NCBI GenBank assembly: GCA_022360055.1
Contig: JAKSDO010000153.1
Coordinates: 1-64,000, forward strand
Direction of reading: 5' to 3'
DNA length: 64,000 nucleotides
Source of the DNA: Cytophagales bacterium
GTDB lineage: Bacteria > Bacteroidota > Bacteroidia > Cytophagales > Cyclobacteriaceae
The notes under the pieces are model-generated. The model saw only the letters and a program-made list of their open reading frames with translations. It did not search any database and was not told where the DNA came from. Shown piece by piece: positions 7,239-17,378 of the stretch. The translations under genes were made by a program, and so were the position numbers. Positions within the stretch are counted from its first letter, which is position 1. Every line of letters starts with the position of its first letter.

Positions 7239-9830
7239 TTATAAAAGAGTAATTGATTCCAATTCGAATCTTAATCCCTCCCCGTTTTGTTCTCCGGGCA
7301 CGACCAGTTGAATTTTTTCCACATCTCCGACCCTGAGCGGTTTACTTTCTTTGTGACGATACCATGGCGATAAAAATCCCGGATATCCTTTGGGGAGCAG
7401 CAGCATCTTGTCTTCTGCAAAATCACCAAGACTCAGGATATATTCACCTTCCCGGTCTGTCAGGGTAAGCTCTGCGGAATACGCATGCGCATCTTTGTCA
7501 ATGAGTGTGATCTTTATTAAAGCAGGATGATCTCCCGTGGCCTTTCCGGTCAGTTTTAACTGTGTATAGTCGCCGGCATACCTGCCCGCACCTTCAATTT
7601 GGGCTCCGATGTAGTGATCAAAGGCGTACAGTACTTCGGGCTGCTTCCGGTTACTTCCCGTGCCGGAATGAGAGACCTCCAAAAATGTTTTTCCCGACAC
7701 GTCCGATGGTTCGGTGCGCACTTTAAGATAAGGACCTTCCCTGAAGGTGTTCATTCCGGAACAGGATCCGGCATGGAACAGTTGGATTTCTGAGGCTTCG
7801 GGCAGGACTTTAACCGTATATACTTCCGGATTATAATAATCCCAACGCTTTACCGGACCGCGAACTGCTCCGGGGTAAATGATCTCACCATCCTCGCCAT
7901 CCTTTACGGAAATGGCATAATGCAACCGGCCTGTTCGCACCAAAGAATCGGGGATAGAAGCCCGGTAAGCAAAAGCATCGGTCTTTTCCATCGGGAATTC
8001 AACCACCCGGTTCGCCGCCTTCCAGTAGCCGGGATTTATCAATAGCAAAGCAAGTTCCTTTGCTTCCTGCCCGGGGGCAACAAAATCAACACGCACATTA
8101 AAATCCCGGTTTTCATACGTCACCGCTCCGGGGGTATGTACGACATGCATTTTCTCCAGGTTTTCGGCAGGAGCATGAAACTCGGAAACCCGAATGTTCC
8201 CCAACCTTTTATCCCTAAACTCCTCGCTCAGCCTGCTCTCGGAAAGCAGATAAACTCCCGGCTCAATGTTAAAGCTCCCGTCTTCTGCAAAACTTTTATA
8301 AGTATTGCCCCTGTTTATCCCCCGGATATAAAAGCTCCGCCCCAAATCAGACAATTGAACATTCATTTTATTATTGTTCCACTTGATTGCCACATTTTTA
8401 ATATCCGGCGTAGCCTGTAAAAACGGATCGCGCACCCAAACGGCGTCGGGCATTACTTCCAGCCTCCATACACCTTCCTCCATTTTATCGAGAAAGTAAG
8501 CTCCGCGTCCATTGTACTGTACCGTGGGCGAACTTCCATATCCCGCAATGGATTCAAGTAATGCCGTATTTCGGATTTTGGTTGTCGTATGGTTGGTATA
8601 ATAAAACAACGCATCCGAAGTCAATTCCGCCAGATCCTTCCGATAATCGATCTCCAGCCCCCGGAGCTCAAAAGGCGTTGTCTCATTTTTCCTGTTTCTC
8701 CGGTAAGAGGAGTTTCTGAATAATTCCCCGGCGATTTTCAAACCAACTGCTTTCTGCGGAGTATATGCCAAATTTAGAAAATGGGTCTGGTACTCCGTAT
8801 TGGAAGCGGCAATCGCCATGGGGTCGTAGGCAAACATCGTTACCCACTGCATCCCGGCTTCCTTAAAGGATATCGCCATCGGCGGGTACATATAAGACTG
8901 CCCGATATCCCCGGCGTCGAACTCGTACACCAGACGGTTTTGGCCTTTCAGTAAGGTGTTGTTCTCGAATGGCATGTGATATTTATCCACGTGCGGGAGG
9001 AAATTGCCCTTTTGTCCGTGTCCGGCAACAAGCCCGGTGGGATACCACTGGAAGGTAATTCCGTCTGTTCCCCCATTAATGTATGCATCCAGTAAACTCA
9101 CATTTTGGGAGACATTGTAGTATATTGGTTTCGAACACCCCGTTGCTTTTATTGCTTTTACCATTTTCCGGACAAACTGTTCTGTTGCTGCTGCTTTCGA
9201 ATGTCCGGGTTCATTACACACTTCAAAGCCGACAATCATCGGATCGTCTTTATACGCTTTTCCCGTATAGGGATTTACGTGATTCACAAATTGCGTCAGA
9301 TAGTTCTCCTGTGCTGCTATGGCAGCGTGCTCGGTATATACATTTCCCTTGTGAAAATACCTTGAGAAGCCCCTTAAGTCTTCTTCATCATGCTCGGGAT
9401 ACCCGTTTCCCCAGTAAGCTATCGGAGTAAGAAAGGTATGGATCCCCCTTTTTTGCAGCGTGTATATCAGAAAATCAAGCAGGTCCAGATGTTCATTCTC
9501 CAGCAAATTTCCCAGGCTGTCGCTGACCTCGCAATCCCACACGTGTATTCTGTAGGCATTAAGTCCGAGGCGGGCAAAATGGTACACGTCTTCTTCCATG
9601 GCGTCTTTATGGCTTCTCCCTTCCCGTTCGATCTGCCGGTAAGCGTGAGCAAACGGAGCCGTGTAATTCACCCCCCAGAAAAAAGCTTCTTCCCGGGTAT
9701 CTTTCCATATTAATTTCCCCTTATTGTTTAGCAAAACCGTTCTTTCATCGGTTTGAGCGGATAGGCTCGTGTAAAAAAGTAATACTGTCAGGAACAGTAC
9801 AATGCCTGTTTCCTTTGCCTGCATATTCAT
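7239..9830 (-). CDS. exported clan GH-A glycoside hydrolase (GH5-type) with C-terminal beta domains
   Basis: Secreted polysaccharidase, last gene of PUL 1. I prefer the ATG at 9830, which has GGAAA just upstream and begins a clean signal peptide (MNMQAKETG...YTSLSAQ). An upstream in-frame ATG at 9947 overlaps the GH50 stop codon (TAATG) and would add an unlikely 39-residue leader. The N-terminal half is a (beta/alpha)8 barrel with the acid/base Glu in FEVCNEPG (residue 207 from this start) and the nucleophile Glu in VYEFD (about residue 303). Both are placed as in GH5 and related families. The remaining roughly 500 residues are strand-rich and probably carbohydrate-binding or structural domains. 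The substrate is inferred from the GH50 neighbour to be a galactan. The exact GH family needs a profile search. Confidence 0.75.
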   Translation of the reverse strand: MNMQAKETGIVLFLTVLLFYTSLSAQTDERTVLLNNKGKLIWKDTREEAFFWGVNYTAPFAHAYRQIEREGRSHKDAMEEDVYHFARLGLNAYRIHVWDCEVSDSLGNLLENEHLDLLDFLIYTLQKRGIHTFLTPIAYWGNGYPEHDEEDLRGFSRYFHKGNVYTEHAAIAAQENYLTQFVNHVNPYTGKAYKDDPMIVGFEVCNEPGHSKAAATEQFVRKMVKAIKATGCSKPIYYNVSQNVSLLDAYINGGTDGITFQWYPTGLVAGHGQKGNFLPHVDKYHMPFENNTLLKGQNRLVYEFDAGDIGQSYMYPPMAISFKEAGMQWVTMFAYDPMAIAASNTEYQTHFLNLAYTPQKAVGLKIAGELFRNSSYRRNRKNETTPFELRGLEIDYRKDLAELTSDALFYYTNHTTTKIRNTALLESIAGYGSSPTVQYNGRGAYFLDKMEEGVWRLEVMPDAVWVRDPFLQATPDIKNVAIKWNNNKMNVQLSDLGRSFYIRGINRGNTYKSFAEDGSFNIEPGVYLLSESRLSEEFRDKRLGNIRVSEFHAPAENLEKMHVVHTPGAVTYENRDFNVRVDFVAPGQEAKELALLLINPGYWKAANRVVEFPMEKTDAFAYRASIPDSLVRTGRLHYAISVKDGEDGEIIYPGAVRGPVKRWDYYNPEVYTVKVLPEASEIQLFHAGSCSGMNTFREGPYLKVRTEPSDVSGKTFLEVSHSGTGSNRKQPEVLYAFDHYIGAQIEGAGRYAGDYTQLKLTGKATGDHPALIKITLIDKDAHAYSAELTLTDREGEYILSLGDFAEDKMLLLPKGYPGFLSPWYRHKESKPLRVGDVEKIQLVVPGEQNGEGLRFELESITLL

Positions 9831-9946
9831 ATTTCCGGATAACTGTTTATGGTTTGACATACGATTGGTAAAAGGCCTGGAGCATGCCCGTTTAAATCCA
9901 GGGATTATTCTGTTTTGTGCAGATCCCACCATGTTTGTTCCTTTCA

Positions 9947-11926
9947 TTATTTGCTCCTTAGATTATACAGGTCATACCCAATTTGCTTTACCGCATTGAT
10001 CAGCTCTTCGTAGGGATTATCGCATATGTCGACCATGCCGATCTGATAGTTTTCACCATCTCCGCGCCCGGTAAATGCCTGGTCGCCATACTGAAACCAA
10101 TGGGCACCAACAATTTGCGAATTTTGCAACGCCCCTTTTACATAACCGTAATAAGCCCCGGCCCTTTGTCCCTGATTAGCAACACTCCTCAGCCCGGTGT
10201 GGAGATGCCCCCTGTCAAGGGCGCCGAAATGAAATTCACCGATTATGACAGGCTTGTCTACACCCTTCGGAAGCTTTAAATCTTCGGCGGAAAAACGATA
10301 CCTGTTAAAACTTACTATATCACAATATTTTGCCGCTATCCTGATCAGGCCTTCTTCGCTGCGGTCGTCGGGGTAATAATGGCAATGCAACCTTGACCCC
10401 ATATACATTTTGTCGGGCGCTGCTTTTTTTACTTCTTCCATACAAACCCTGGAATATTCATCAAAAATAACCTCATCAAACAGGGCCAATTCATCAACGG
10501 ATTCTGCAGAAGGCGCCTCTGAAATGGCCGCTACCTGCCTCCAGGTCTTAAATTTTGTATTCCAACGGTGGTTAAGGACCTCCACTTTTCCGTAGCGCTC
10601 TTTCAGCCAGGCCATCCAGGCTTTTTTTGCATGGCCGGATGCCGGCTGTTTTAACAATGCCAGGGTAAGCCTTCCTACCGAAAGTTCATTGTCGACAAAA
10701 TAACCGATACAAAACGGATCATTTTTTGTTTTTTCGCCATTTTCAGCCATAGCTTTGGATACACTTTCCCTGAATCCGGGATCGAAAACATCAGGGAATT
10801 TAACCGCTTTTCCATCCAACCCGGGCCAATGCGGGGAAACGGCTACGGTGTACGGTACTCTCGGGGCGCCATACAAATAGATATTTTGATCGGACCAATT
10901 GCCAAAAGTATTTATTCCCCAGCTTTTTAAGCGTTTCATGGTAACCTCAGTTGCTTTGTCCTTCCATGAATCTCCATACTTCCTCCATAGGTTGATCATG
11001 GTGAAATTATAAATCTTTTGTCCCCCCGATAATGTATACAATTCGGGTACGGCGCTGTTTTCATCTACCAGCTCTTCGAAGAACCTTTCGCGGCCACTGA
11101 TCCGGGTATAAGCGTTATGAAACCTCACGCATGTAACCCCGTGCGACCAAAACAGGTATCCTTCAGGATCGATCATCCACCATTTCCCATGGTATTTCTC
11201 TACCCTGAAATGCCCGGTCGCTTCAAGTTTCGGACCGCCAAGCCAGCCTCCGAATTGATTCAACCCTTCAGGGCCCGGCTGGTTCTGAAGAAGCACGGCT
11301 TCCCGAACCGCCGACCTTTTCAAGGCTTCATCGCCGTATACCTTGCCCGGCCACGCATCATATTTATATTGCCCATAGGTGTCGATGAAAGGGAAAAAAT
11401 CTTCTTTTGACGCCACTTCCGCCGGGCTCAGGAAATGGCCGAACGCCGAAACATTTGAAATGGCCACGGAGCACGAATTATTGCCATACGCAATAAAAGT
11501 AACTTTTTCGGTTTGCCCGGGGTTAAACTCCTTCCAATGCCAAAGCGTACCTCCGGGGATGCCATTCATAGCCGGAAACTCCTCTGTTCCTCGTACGGTA
11601 GTCCTTTTAAATACGATCTCGATGGTTTTAGCTTCTCCGGGTTTCAAATAAATGCAGCTATTTATCCATCTTTCGGTATTCAGGAACCCTTCTACGCGCA
11701 CGGGTGTATCTCCCTTATTTGAAACCAGGGCAGAAACACCTTTGTAAGCGGAAAGGTCCTGAGCTTCCCCGGGAACAGGAATTTCAAGAATGTCTCCATT
11801 CGTGGCTTTGGCTAAAGAATAGACCTTATCCGTAATTGCTCCTATTTTGTGTTTTTCCTGCGCTTGGGTTTTAGCAGCCAGAAAAATAATTAAACAAAGG
11901 CTGAATATATAATTCGTAGTATTCAT
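9947..11926 (-). CDS. GH50-like beta-agarase
   Basis: A 659-residue exported enzyme (signal peptide MNTTNYIFSLCLIIFLAAKTQA) that resembles GH50 beta-agarases, which release neoagaro-oligosaccharides from agarose. An N-terminal beta-sandwich of about 230 residues precedes a TIM barrel that opens with the family stretch KWWMIDPEGYLFWSHGV (249-265). Candidate catalytic residues are Glu414 (acid/base, in YFVDNELS) and Glu564 (nucleophile, in IIGEFHFG). Both positions agree with GH50 expectations, and the C-terminal HWFQYGDQ motif is also present. It lies downstream of SusD after a hairpin and overlaps the next coding frame by one base if the longer start is used there. Family call is good; agar specificity is inference from the family. 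Confidence 0.82.
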   Translation of the reverse strand: MNTTNYIFSLCLIIFLAAKTQAQEKHKIGAITDKVYSLAKATNGDILEIPVPGEAQDLSAYKGVSALVSNKGDTPVRVEGFLNTERWINSCIYLKPGEAKTIEIVFKRTTVRGTEEFPAMNGIPGGTLWHWKEFNPGQTEKVTFIAYGNNSCSVAISNVSAFGHFLSPAEVASKEDFFPFIDTYGQYKYDAWPGKVYGDEALKRSAVREAVLLQNQPGPEGLNQFGGWLGGPKLEATGHFRVEKYHGKWWMIDPEGYLFWSHGVTCVRFHNAYTRISGRERFFEELVDENSAVPELYTLSGGQKIYNFTMINLWRKYGDSWKDKATEVTMKRLKSWGINTFGNWSDQNIYLYGAPRVPYTVAVSPHWPGLDGKAVKFPDVFDPGFRESVSKAMAENGEKTKNDPFCIGYFVDNELSVGRLTLALLKQPASGHAKKAWMAWLKERYGKVEVLNHRWNTKFKTWRQVAAISEAPSAESVDELALFDEVIFDEYSRVCMEEVKKAAPDKMYMGSRLHCHYYPDDRSEEGLIRIAAKYCDIVSFNRYRFSAEDLKLPKGVDKPVIIGEFHFGALDRGHLHTGLRSVANQGQRAGAYYGYVKGALQNSQIVGAHWFQYGDQAFTGRGDGENYQIGMVDICDNPYEELINAVKQIGYDLYNLRSK

Positions 11927-12252
11927 AATGACTTGAATGAGTTGTTGTCAGTGGTAAAAATGTAAAATGCCATACTTCATGCCCCTTGTATACGCGTCTT
12001 CAATGGTAAAGAGATACATGCAATGCCTTATTCTTTTATTCATGTGCCGGTCACCCAGGGGGCCGGATATCTAACAATGTCCACGTTTAGGACAAATGGA
12101 ATCTTTAAAAATGAAACCGACCATGACTTTTCCGTTTTTAGCTCGCATTGAGTACAAACTGCATGTAATTGCATTGAAGCGGCGGGGACATGGTGAAACC
12201 AATAGCCCGGCATTTCCAATGATGTCTAAAAAAATCTCCCGTAGCATTTAAA

Positions 12253-12282
12253 TTACCCGCAAAGCAATCTCTTTGCGGGTAA
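12253..12282 (-). terminator. hairpin between susD and the GH50 gene
   Basis: A perfect 12-base-pair stem (TTACCCGCAAAG / CTTTGCGGGTAA) with a 6-base loop sits 25 bases after the SusD stop codon. The following minus-strand bases are only moderately T-rich (TTTAAATG). It may be a partial terminator or an RNA-stability hairpin setting susCD levels above the enzymes. The 380-base gap from 11927 to 12306 holds nothing else I recognise. Confidence 0.6.
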
Positions 12283-12306
12283 GCGCATGCGCAAAAGCCA
12301 AATGGC

Positions 12307-13806
12307 TTAATATCCCAAATTTTGAACAAGATTTGGATTTGCATCAAGTTCGCCAATCGGGAATGGCAGGTATTTGTGAAAATCCTTTGCATCATGCCCT
12401 CTTTGAATGGCGGAACTGATGTACTTTCCATGCCGAATCAGATCTTCTCTCCTGTGTCCTTCAATATAAAGCTCCCAGCCGCGCTCAGCCAATATATGGT
12501 CGCGAAGCTCCTCTTTTGAACCGAAATCAGCCAATAAAACCGGCCTGTCGGGTTCAAAAGCTCTTTCGCGCACTGCATTGATCAAATCGATCGATTCCTG
12601 ATTTGGCCCGCTGATCTCGTTTAATGCTTCGGCCCTTGCCAGATATATATCTGCAAGCCTGATCAGCGGCACATCATTTCCGGCATATTGCGACCCCGCA
12701 TAATTCGGGTCGTGCGCATATTTTACCGGAACTGCTCTGTCATCATAAGATTCTACACCCCAATCGGTTTCATAGCTCGTAATCAAGCCCTCACGCCGTA
12801 CATCGTCCGGATCAAATGAATTGTAGAAATCGCCATGAACAAAATATCCTCCCCATCCAAGAATCGGGCCGACCTCTGTTTTATGTGTCCAGCCATAGGC
12901 ATGTACCTGAAACAAATTTCCAAGCCCAACCTCTGCAATCATATTCAAGACAACCAAATTCTCATTGGCCGGGCCCTGTTGATGATTGTTAACTGAAAAT
13001 ATTTCCATGTAATCACTGTGCAGTGCATAATTGGAATTATTAATGATGGATTGGCACATATCTGCCGCTTTCTGCCACTGTTTTGTATTCAGGTATAGTT
13101 TTGCCAAAACAGCCTGTGCCCCTCCCTTTGAGAACCTGCCGTATTTTGCCGATCCTATATAATTCTCATCAGGCAAATCAGGAATGGCATCCAGGAGGTC
13201 GTTTTCAATAAATTCCGCCAGTTTTTCAGGAGTCACCTGTTCGGGATAAGCTCCGGGCGTAACTTTAAATTCGGAAACCAGCGGGGCATTTCCCCAATTG
13301 TTTAATATATGCGAATATACCAACGCTCGAAGGCTTTTGGCTTCTGCGATCGCTTTATTTTTAACGGCCTCGTCAACTTCTGAAGACGGGATATTATCAA
13401 TTAAAACATTGGCCGCGGCAACTGCACGATATGCGGAATTATAATTAGATGAAATCCAACTATTTCCACTATTAACCAAGAAGTGATAGAGCTGCCCCTG
13501 GGGTGTCGAAGGGTTCGTACCCCCCCACTTTTCATTCAGAAAGAAAATATCCGTACTTTGCTCCGTCACGTAAAAATTAGCGCTGTTCCCTGCCGGCGAA
13601 AACAGAGACCAGCCACCGGCTTTTAAGGAGGCATAGGCGGATATGAGCCCCGCCTCTATATCTGCCTCCGTTTTGTAAAAATTATTCGGGGTCAGTGCAT
13701 CGTATACCTCTTCCTCCAAAAGGGATTCGCACGAACTTATCGATAATGCCAAAAACAGCGCAAAACAAACTTTATATGTTTTATTTATATATGTTAACTT
13801 TTTCAT
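12307..13806 (-). CDS. SusD/RagB-family surface glycan-binding lipoprotein (PUL 1)
   Basis: Outer-membrane lipoprotein that caps the SusC barrel and binds oligosaccharide at the cell surface. The signal peptide ends in the lipobox LSISSC. The mature N-terminus (LLEEEVYDALTPNNFYKTEADIEAG) is the classical SusD opening, followed by TPR-like helices (RALVYSHILNNWGNAPLV) and the C-terminal RagB domain with the VRERAFEPDRP and HILAERGWELYIEGHRREDLIRHG motifs. Its 499 residues are normal for the family. It starts 24 bases after the SusC stop, so the two are co-transcribed and form one transporter. Confidence 0.95.
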   Translation of the reverse strand: MKKLTYINKTYKVCFALFLALSISSCESLLEEEVYDALTPNNFYKTEADIEAGLISAYASLKAGGWSLFSPAGNSANFYVTEQSTDIFFLNEKWGGTNPSTPQGQLYHFLVNSGNSWISSNYNSAYRAVAAANVLIDNIPSSEVDEAVKNKAIAEAKSLRALVYSHILNNWGNAPLVSEFKVTPGAYPEQVTPEKLAEFIENDLLDAIPDLPDENYIGSAKYGRFSKGGAQAVLAKLYLNTKQWQKAADMCQSIINNSNYALHSDYMEIFSVNNHQQGPANENLVVLNMIAEVGLGNLFQVHAYGWTHKTEVGPILGWGGYFVHGDFYNSFDPDDVRREGLITSYETDWGVESYDDRAVPVKYAHDPNYAGSQYAGNDVPLIRLADIYLARAEALNEISGPNQESIDLINAVRERAFEPDRPVLLADFGSKEELRDHILAERGWELYIEGHRREDLIRHGKYISSAIQRGHDAKDFHKYLPFPIGELDANPNLVQNLGY

Positions 13807-13829
13807 TTCGTGTGCATTAAGTGTTAATT

Positions 13830-16800
13830 TTAGAACTCGACATTTAAACCTATTGTGAAGGTTTTTGCAGACGGGTAGTCTCCCGGCACCTCGGGGTCCA
13901 GGCCGGAGAACTTCGTGAAAGTTAACAGGTTTTGTACATCCCCGTATATCCTCAAATTACCTATTGCACCGTTAAACGGGTCATTAAAGTTATAGGACAA
14001 CGTTACGTTCCTAAGCCTTACAAATGACGCATCTTCGAATGTTACATTATTTGTGCCGCCCCCGTTTGCATAAGGATTGCCTGTGCCGTTGCTTAACATT
14101 TCAGGATTGTCGTAATCAAATTCCCCATTCTCATCTATCAGGCTGAGGTACTCTTTCAAAATGTTTGACCGGCTTTCTACAATCACATCGCCAATGGTGG
14201 GCAGTGCATATGCGCCAAACCGTTTTTGTCCGAACATTCCCTGCAGGAAGATATTGAGCTGCAGATTTTTATATGTGAAGATATTATTCATGCCCGCAGA
14301 CCAGTCCGGTTGCCAGTAGCCGAGAAGCGTCCTGTCGTCCGTATCAATTTTCCCATCCGGTTTGCCGGTCAGCTCGCCATTTTCGTCTCTTCCGTTAATG
14401 TCCTTAAACTTCCATTGTCCCGGAATACTATTGGGTTGCAGGCTGTTATCCACTTCTTCCTGACTTTTGAACACGCCTTCAACAATGTAGCCATACGTAG
14501 CGCCGACCGGACCAAACTCGTCTTCAATACCGAAAGGAAGATTTGCGCGATCTTTCCAGCTATTCTTGTTAAAAGACATGTTGAATGCCGTTTCCCATTT
14601 CAATGCACCATTCAGGTTATGGGAGCGAAGCTCAAATTCAAATCCTTTGTTTTGTGTTTCTCCGGCATTTACGGTTATGGAACTAAACCCTGTCGCTTGC
14701 GGGATTGTATAATTGGCAAGCAAATCGGAAGTAACAATATGGTAGTAATTTATACTGCCCGAGACCTTATCGTGCCAAAGTCCGAAATCAAGCCCGATTT
14801 CAAATTGTTTGGACGTTTCCCACCTCAACTCATCGTTGGATGGGCTCAGAGGGCCGATGCCTGCGGCAGATTGTTCTCCAATAGCGGTAATTCCGGGGCC
14901 TAACAATGCCAGTGATTTGTAATTCCCGATTTCCTGGTTACCTGACAAGCCATAACTCGACCGCAATTTTAATCTGGTCAGGACTTCATTATCCGCTAAA
15001 AAGTCTTCGTTGTGGATTTTCCAGGCCACAGCCCCCGATGGGAAAAAGGCCCACTTGTTATTGGCTCCAAAACGGCTCGAACCATCTGCTCTGGCTGTAA
15101 ACGTAAACAGGTACTTATCCGACAGGTTAAGGTTCGAACGAATAAAACCTGAAACCAGTTTATGATTGTTCTTAAACGAATACGAAGGAAGGTTGTCGGC
15201 TCCCGCCGCCAGGTTGTTGTACAGAAATACCTCTGTGGCAAAATTCTGGTGCTTGGCGCCAAACCCTTCGGCGTCAAAATTCTGGTAAGAAAACCCTAAT
15301 AAGGTTGTGAAACTTCCATAGTTCCTTAATTCGTTCTCATAGTTAAACAGCGCGTTGATAACCTCGCTTGACCTGTGTGTATAGCCCTTTGTCGCTTCTC
15401 CGCCGACATTTGCGCCGTAAACGGTTGATTTTGGGTTGTACCCCGAGCGGACGGCACTCTCCCTGTCGACGCCCGCCTCAATCTTCAGGTCGAGGTAATC
15501 CGTTATATCATATTGGGTCCAGGCATTCAATAAGATCCTTTCTGTTCGCAGCTTATCGGTAATTGTCAACAATGAGGCCGGGTTCGGGACATCAGGGCGA
15601 ATCGGATGCACGAAGAAACTGCCGTCTTCCTTGTAGACCGGGAAGGTCGGGTTCCAGTCTCTCGCAATAAAAACACCTTCGAATTCGTGGTTGCCTTCAA
15701 AATGGATCTGGTCGTCGTTGACGACACTTCCGTTAAAGTTGATTCCCAACCTGAGCTTTTCCGTGGGTGTAGCGGTCAGGTTTACTTTGGTAGAATACCT
15801 GTCCATCCTGGTGTTTTCAACCAATCCCTTGTTCGTATAATAACCGAGTGAGGTATAGTACTGTACTTTTTCATTTCCGCCATTGGTTGTTAACAGGTGG
15901 TTTTGTATGGTTCCCATATCCCTTAGAATTACATCCTGCCAGTCCGTTCCGGCTCCGTTGTTCGGAATGTTTTCAATATACTCCGGCGAAAGCTTGTTAT
16001 CGGCGGAAAAATGGTAAGCGGGATCGCTAATGCTATTTCTGTAGTCAATATAATTGTTGTAGAAATCAGCCCATTCTTCACCGTTTGCCATCTCGTACAG
16101 GTTCATCGCTTTTTGCACGCTATAGGAAGCATTATACCCGACCTTCATGGCTCCTATTTTGCCTTGCCTGGTTGTGATCAATACGACTCCATTTGCTCCC
16201 CTCGAACCATAAATAGCAGTTGCAGATGCATCCTTCAGGATTTCAATCGAAACAATATCATTCGGATTAATCGAGTTTAACGGATTTTTCCGGGGCGAGC
16301 TTCTAAAGCTGTTTGTACCGGGGTCCGAGCTGCCCTGGTCCATTGGAAAACCATCCACTACATACAAGGGATTATTGCTGGCCAATTGCGACGTTGTCCC
16401 GCGTATCCTTATATTGAAATCACCTCCCGGCTGTGCGCTCCCCGGAGAAAGGACAACACCCGAAACCGTACCCTGCATCAAAGAGCTCACATTGGCTACC
16501 GGCCCGGGGTTCATGTCTTTAGTGGAAACGGAACTCACCGAACCTGTCAAGTCGCTCTTTTTAACCGTTCCGTAACCGATGACCACAATTTCTTCCAGGG
16601 CAGTAATATCCGGCATCAAAACAATATCAATAACACTCTGATTACCAACGACAATTTCTTCCGAAATAAACCCTACCGAGCTAAATACCAGTAAGGAATT
16701 CTCTACCGGAACCTCTAGTCTATAATTTCCATTCACATCGGTAACCGTTCCCTGCGCAGAACCCTTCACGACTACGTTTACACCGGGCAAACCCTCCTCA

Positions 16801-17246
16801 TCTTCCTGGCTCGTAACGCGGCCCGTAATTTCCCGGGTCTGGCCGGCCGGGGAGATTACTTCGATAACCGTTTCTGCGTTGCTGAATTTTTTGGAAATAT
16901 TGATCGTTTCATTAACTCTTTTGAATTGAAGATCGGAGCTTTTGGACAGGTGACTCAGCACATCTCTCAAAGAAGCTTTGCTCGAAGCATAATCGATCTT
17001 TACGTTCTTATCTATGGAGGAATCCGAATACGCAAAATACAACCCGGTTTCCTTTTCGATGACCTTCAGCGCATGCTTAATGCTGCTGTTCTTCAGATTA
17101 ATATCCAGATAAATGTCATCGATACTTTTTTGTTGTGCATGGATATCCGCCGCCAAAAGGACGGATAACATAAAACACTGTATGACGGTGCCGTAAAACA
17201 CTAACTTTGTCATATACCAAATTTGGTCTAGTAATTTACATTTCAT
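13830..17246 (-). CDS. SusC/RagA TonB-dependent receptor with STN domain (PUL 1)
   Basis: Outer-membrane TonB-dependent importer of 1138 residues. In order: signal peptide (about 1-38); STN/secretin-type N-terminal domain (about 45-110, ending in the ISKKF region); carboxypeptidase-D-like beta domain (about 138-215, GVNVVVKGSAQGTVTDVNGNY); plug with the SusC hallmark LKDASATAIYGSRGANGV; then a 22-strand barrel ending in a terminal aromatic-type strand (FTIGLNVEF). The STN domain is the part that contacts a FecR protein in the periplasm, which fits the FecR gene directly upstream. With SusD it would import galactan oligosaccharides. Family identity is certain; substrate is inferred. Confidence 0.95.
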   Translation of the reverse strand: MKCKLLDQIWYMTKLVFYGTVIQCFMLSVLLAADIHAQQKSIDDIYLDINLKNSSIKHALKVIEKETGLYFAYSDSSIDKNVKIDYASSKASLRDVLSHLSKSSDLQFKRVNETINISKKFSNAETVIEVISPAGQTREITGRVTSQEDEEGLPGVNVVVKGSAQGTVTDVNGNYRLEVPVENSLLVFSSVGFISEEIVVGNQSVIDIVLMPDITALEEIVVIGYGTVKKSDLTGSVSSVSTKDMNPGPVANVSSLMQGTVSGVVLSPGSAQPGGDFNIRIRGTTSQLASNNPLYVVDGFPMDQGSSDPGTNSFRSSPRKNPLNSINPNDIVSIEILKDASATAIYGSRGANGVVLITTRQGKIGAMKVGYNASYSVQKAMNLYEMANGEEWADFYNNYIDYRNSISDPAYHFSADNKLSPEYIENIPNNGAGTDWQDVILRDMGTIQNHLLTTNGGNEKVQYYTSLGYYTNKGLVENTRMDRYSTKVNLTATPTEKLRLGINFNGSVVNDDQIHFEGNHEFEGVFIARDWNPTFPVYKEDGSFFVHPIRPDVPNPASLLTITDKLRTERILLNAWTQYDITDYLDLKIEAGVDRESAVRSGYNPKSTVYGANVGGEATKGYTHRSSEVINALFNYENELRNYGSFTTLLGFSYQNFDAEGFGAKHQNFATEVFLYNNLAAGADNLPSYSFKNNHKLVSGFIRSNLNLSDKYLFTFTARADGSSRFGANNKWAFFPSGAVAWKIHNEDFLADNEVLTRLKLRSSYGLSGNQEIGNYKSLALLGPGITAIGEQSAAGIGPLSPSNDELRWETSKQFEIGLDFGLWHDKVSGSINYYHIVTSDLLANYTIPQATGFSSITVNAGETQNKGFEFELRSHNLNGALKWETAFNMSFNKNSWKDRANLPFGIEDEFGPVGATYGYIVEGVFKSQEEVDNSLQPNSIPGQWKFKDINGRDENGELTGKPDGKIDTDDRTLLGYWQPDWSAGMNNIFTYKNLQLNIFLQGMFGQKRFGAYALPTIGDVIVESRSNILKEYLSLIDENGEFDYDNPEMLSNGTGNPYANGGGTNNVTFEDASFVRLRNVTLSYNFNDPFNGAIGNLRIYGDVQNLLTFTKFSGLDPEVPGDYPSAKTFTIGLNVEF

Positions 17247-17312
17247 AATTTTGTTAAGTTTGATTTTAATTAATTTATCTACGTCTTTCTATTTCCAGTA
17301 GAAAGGATGATG

Positions 17313-17344
17313 ACAGCCAGTCTTTGTCGCAAAAGATTGGCTGT
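17313..17344. other. hairpin in the fecR-susC gap (PUL 1)
   Basis: ACAGCCAGTCTTT pairs with AAAAGATTGGCTGT (one G-T position) around a 5-base loop, in the 132-base gap between the FecR stop and the SusC start. It is followed by T-rich sequence only on the plus strand, so it is not a textbook terminator for the minus-strand operon. A comparable hairpin occupies the same place in PUL 2. Confidence 0.5.
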
Positions 17345-17378
17345 TTTGCATTAGGATGAGTTTAGTTTTATCATATAC

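Noticed and set aside
12283-12292. GCGCATGCGC-type palindrome next to the susD terminator
   Set aside because: Short, GC-alternating and common by chance. It has no link to a gene start.
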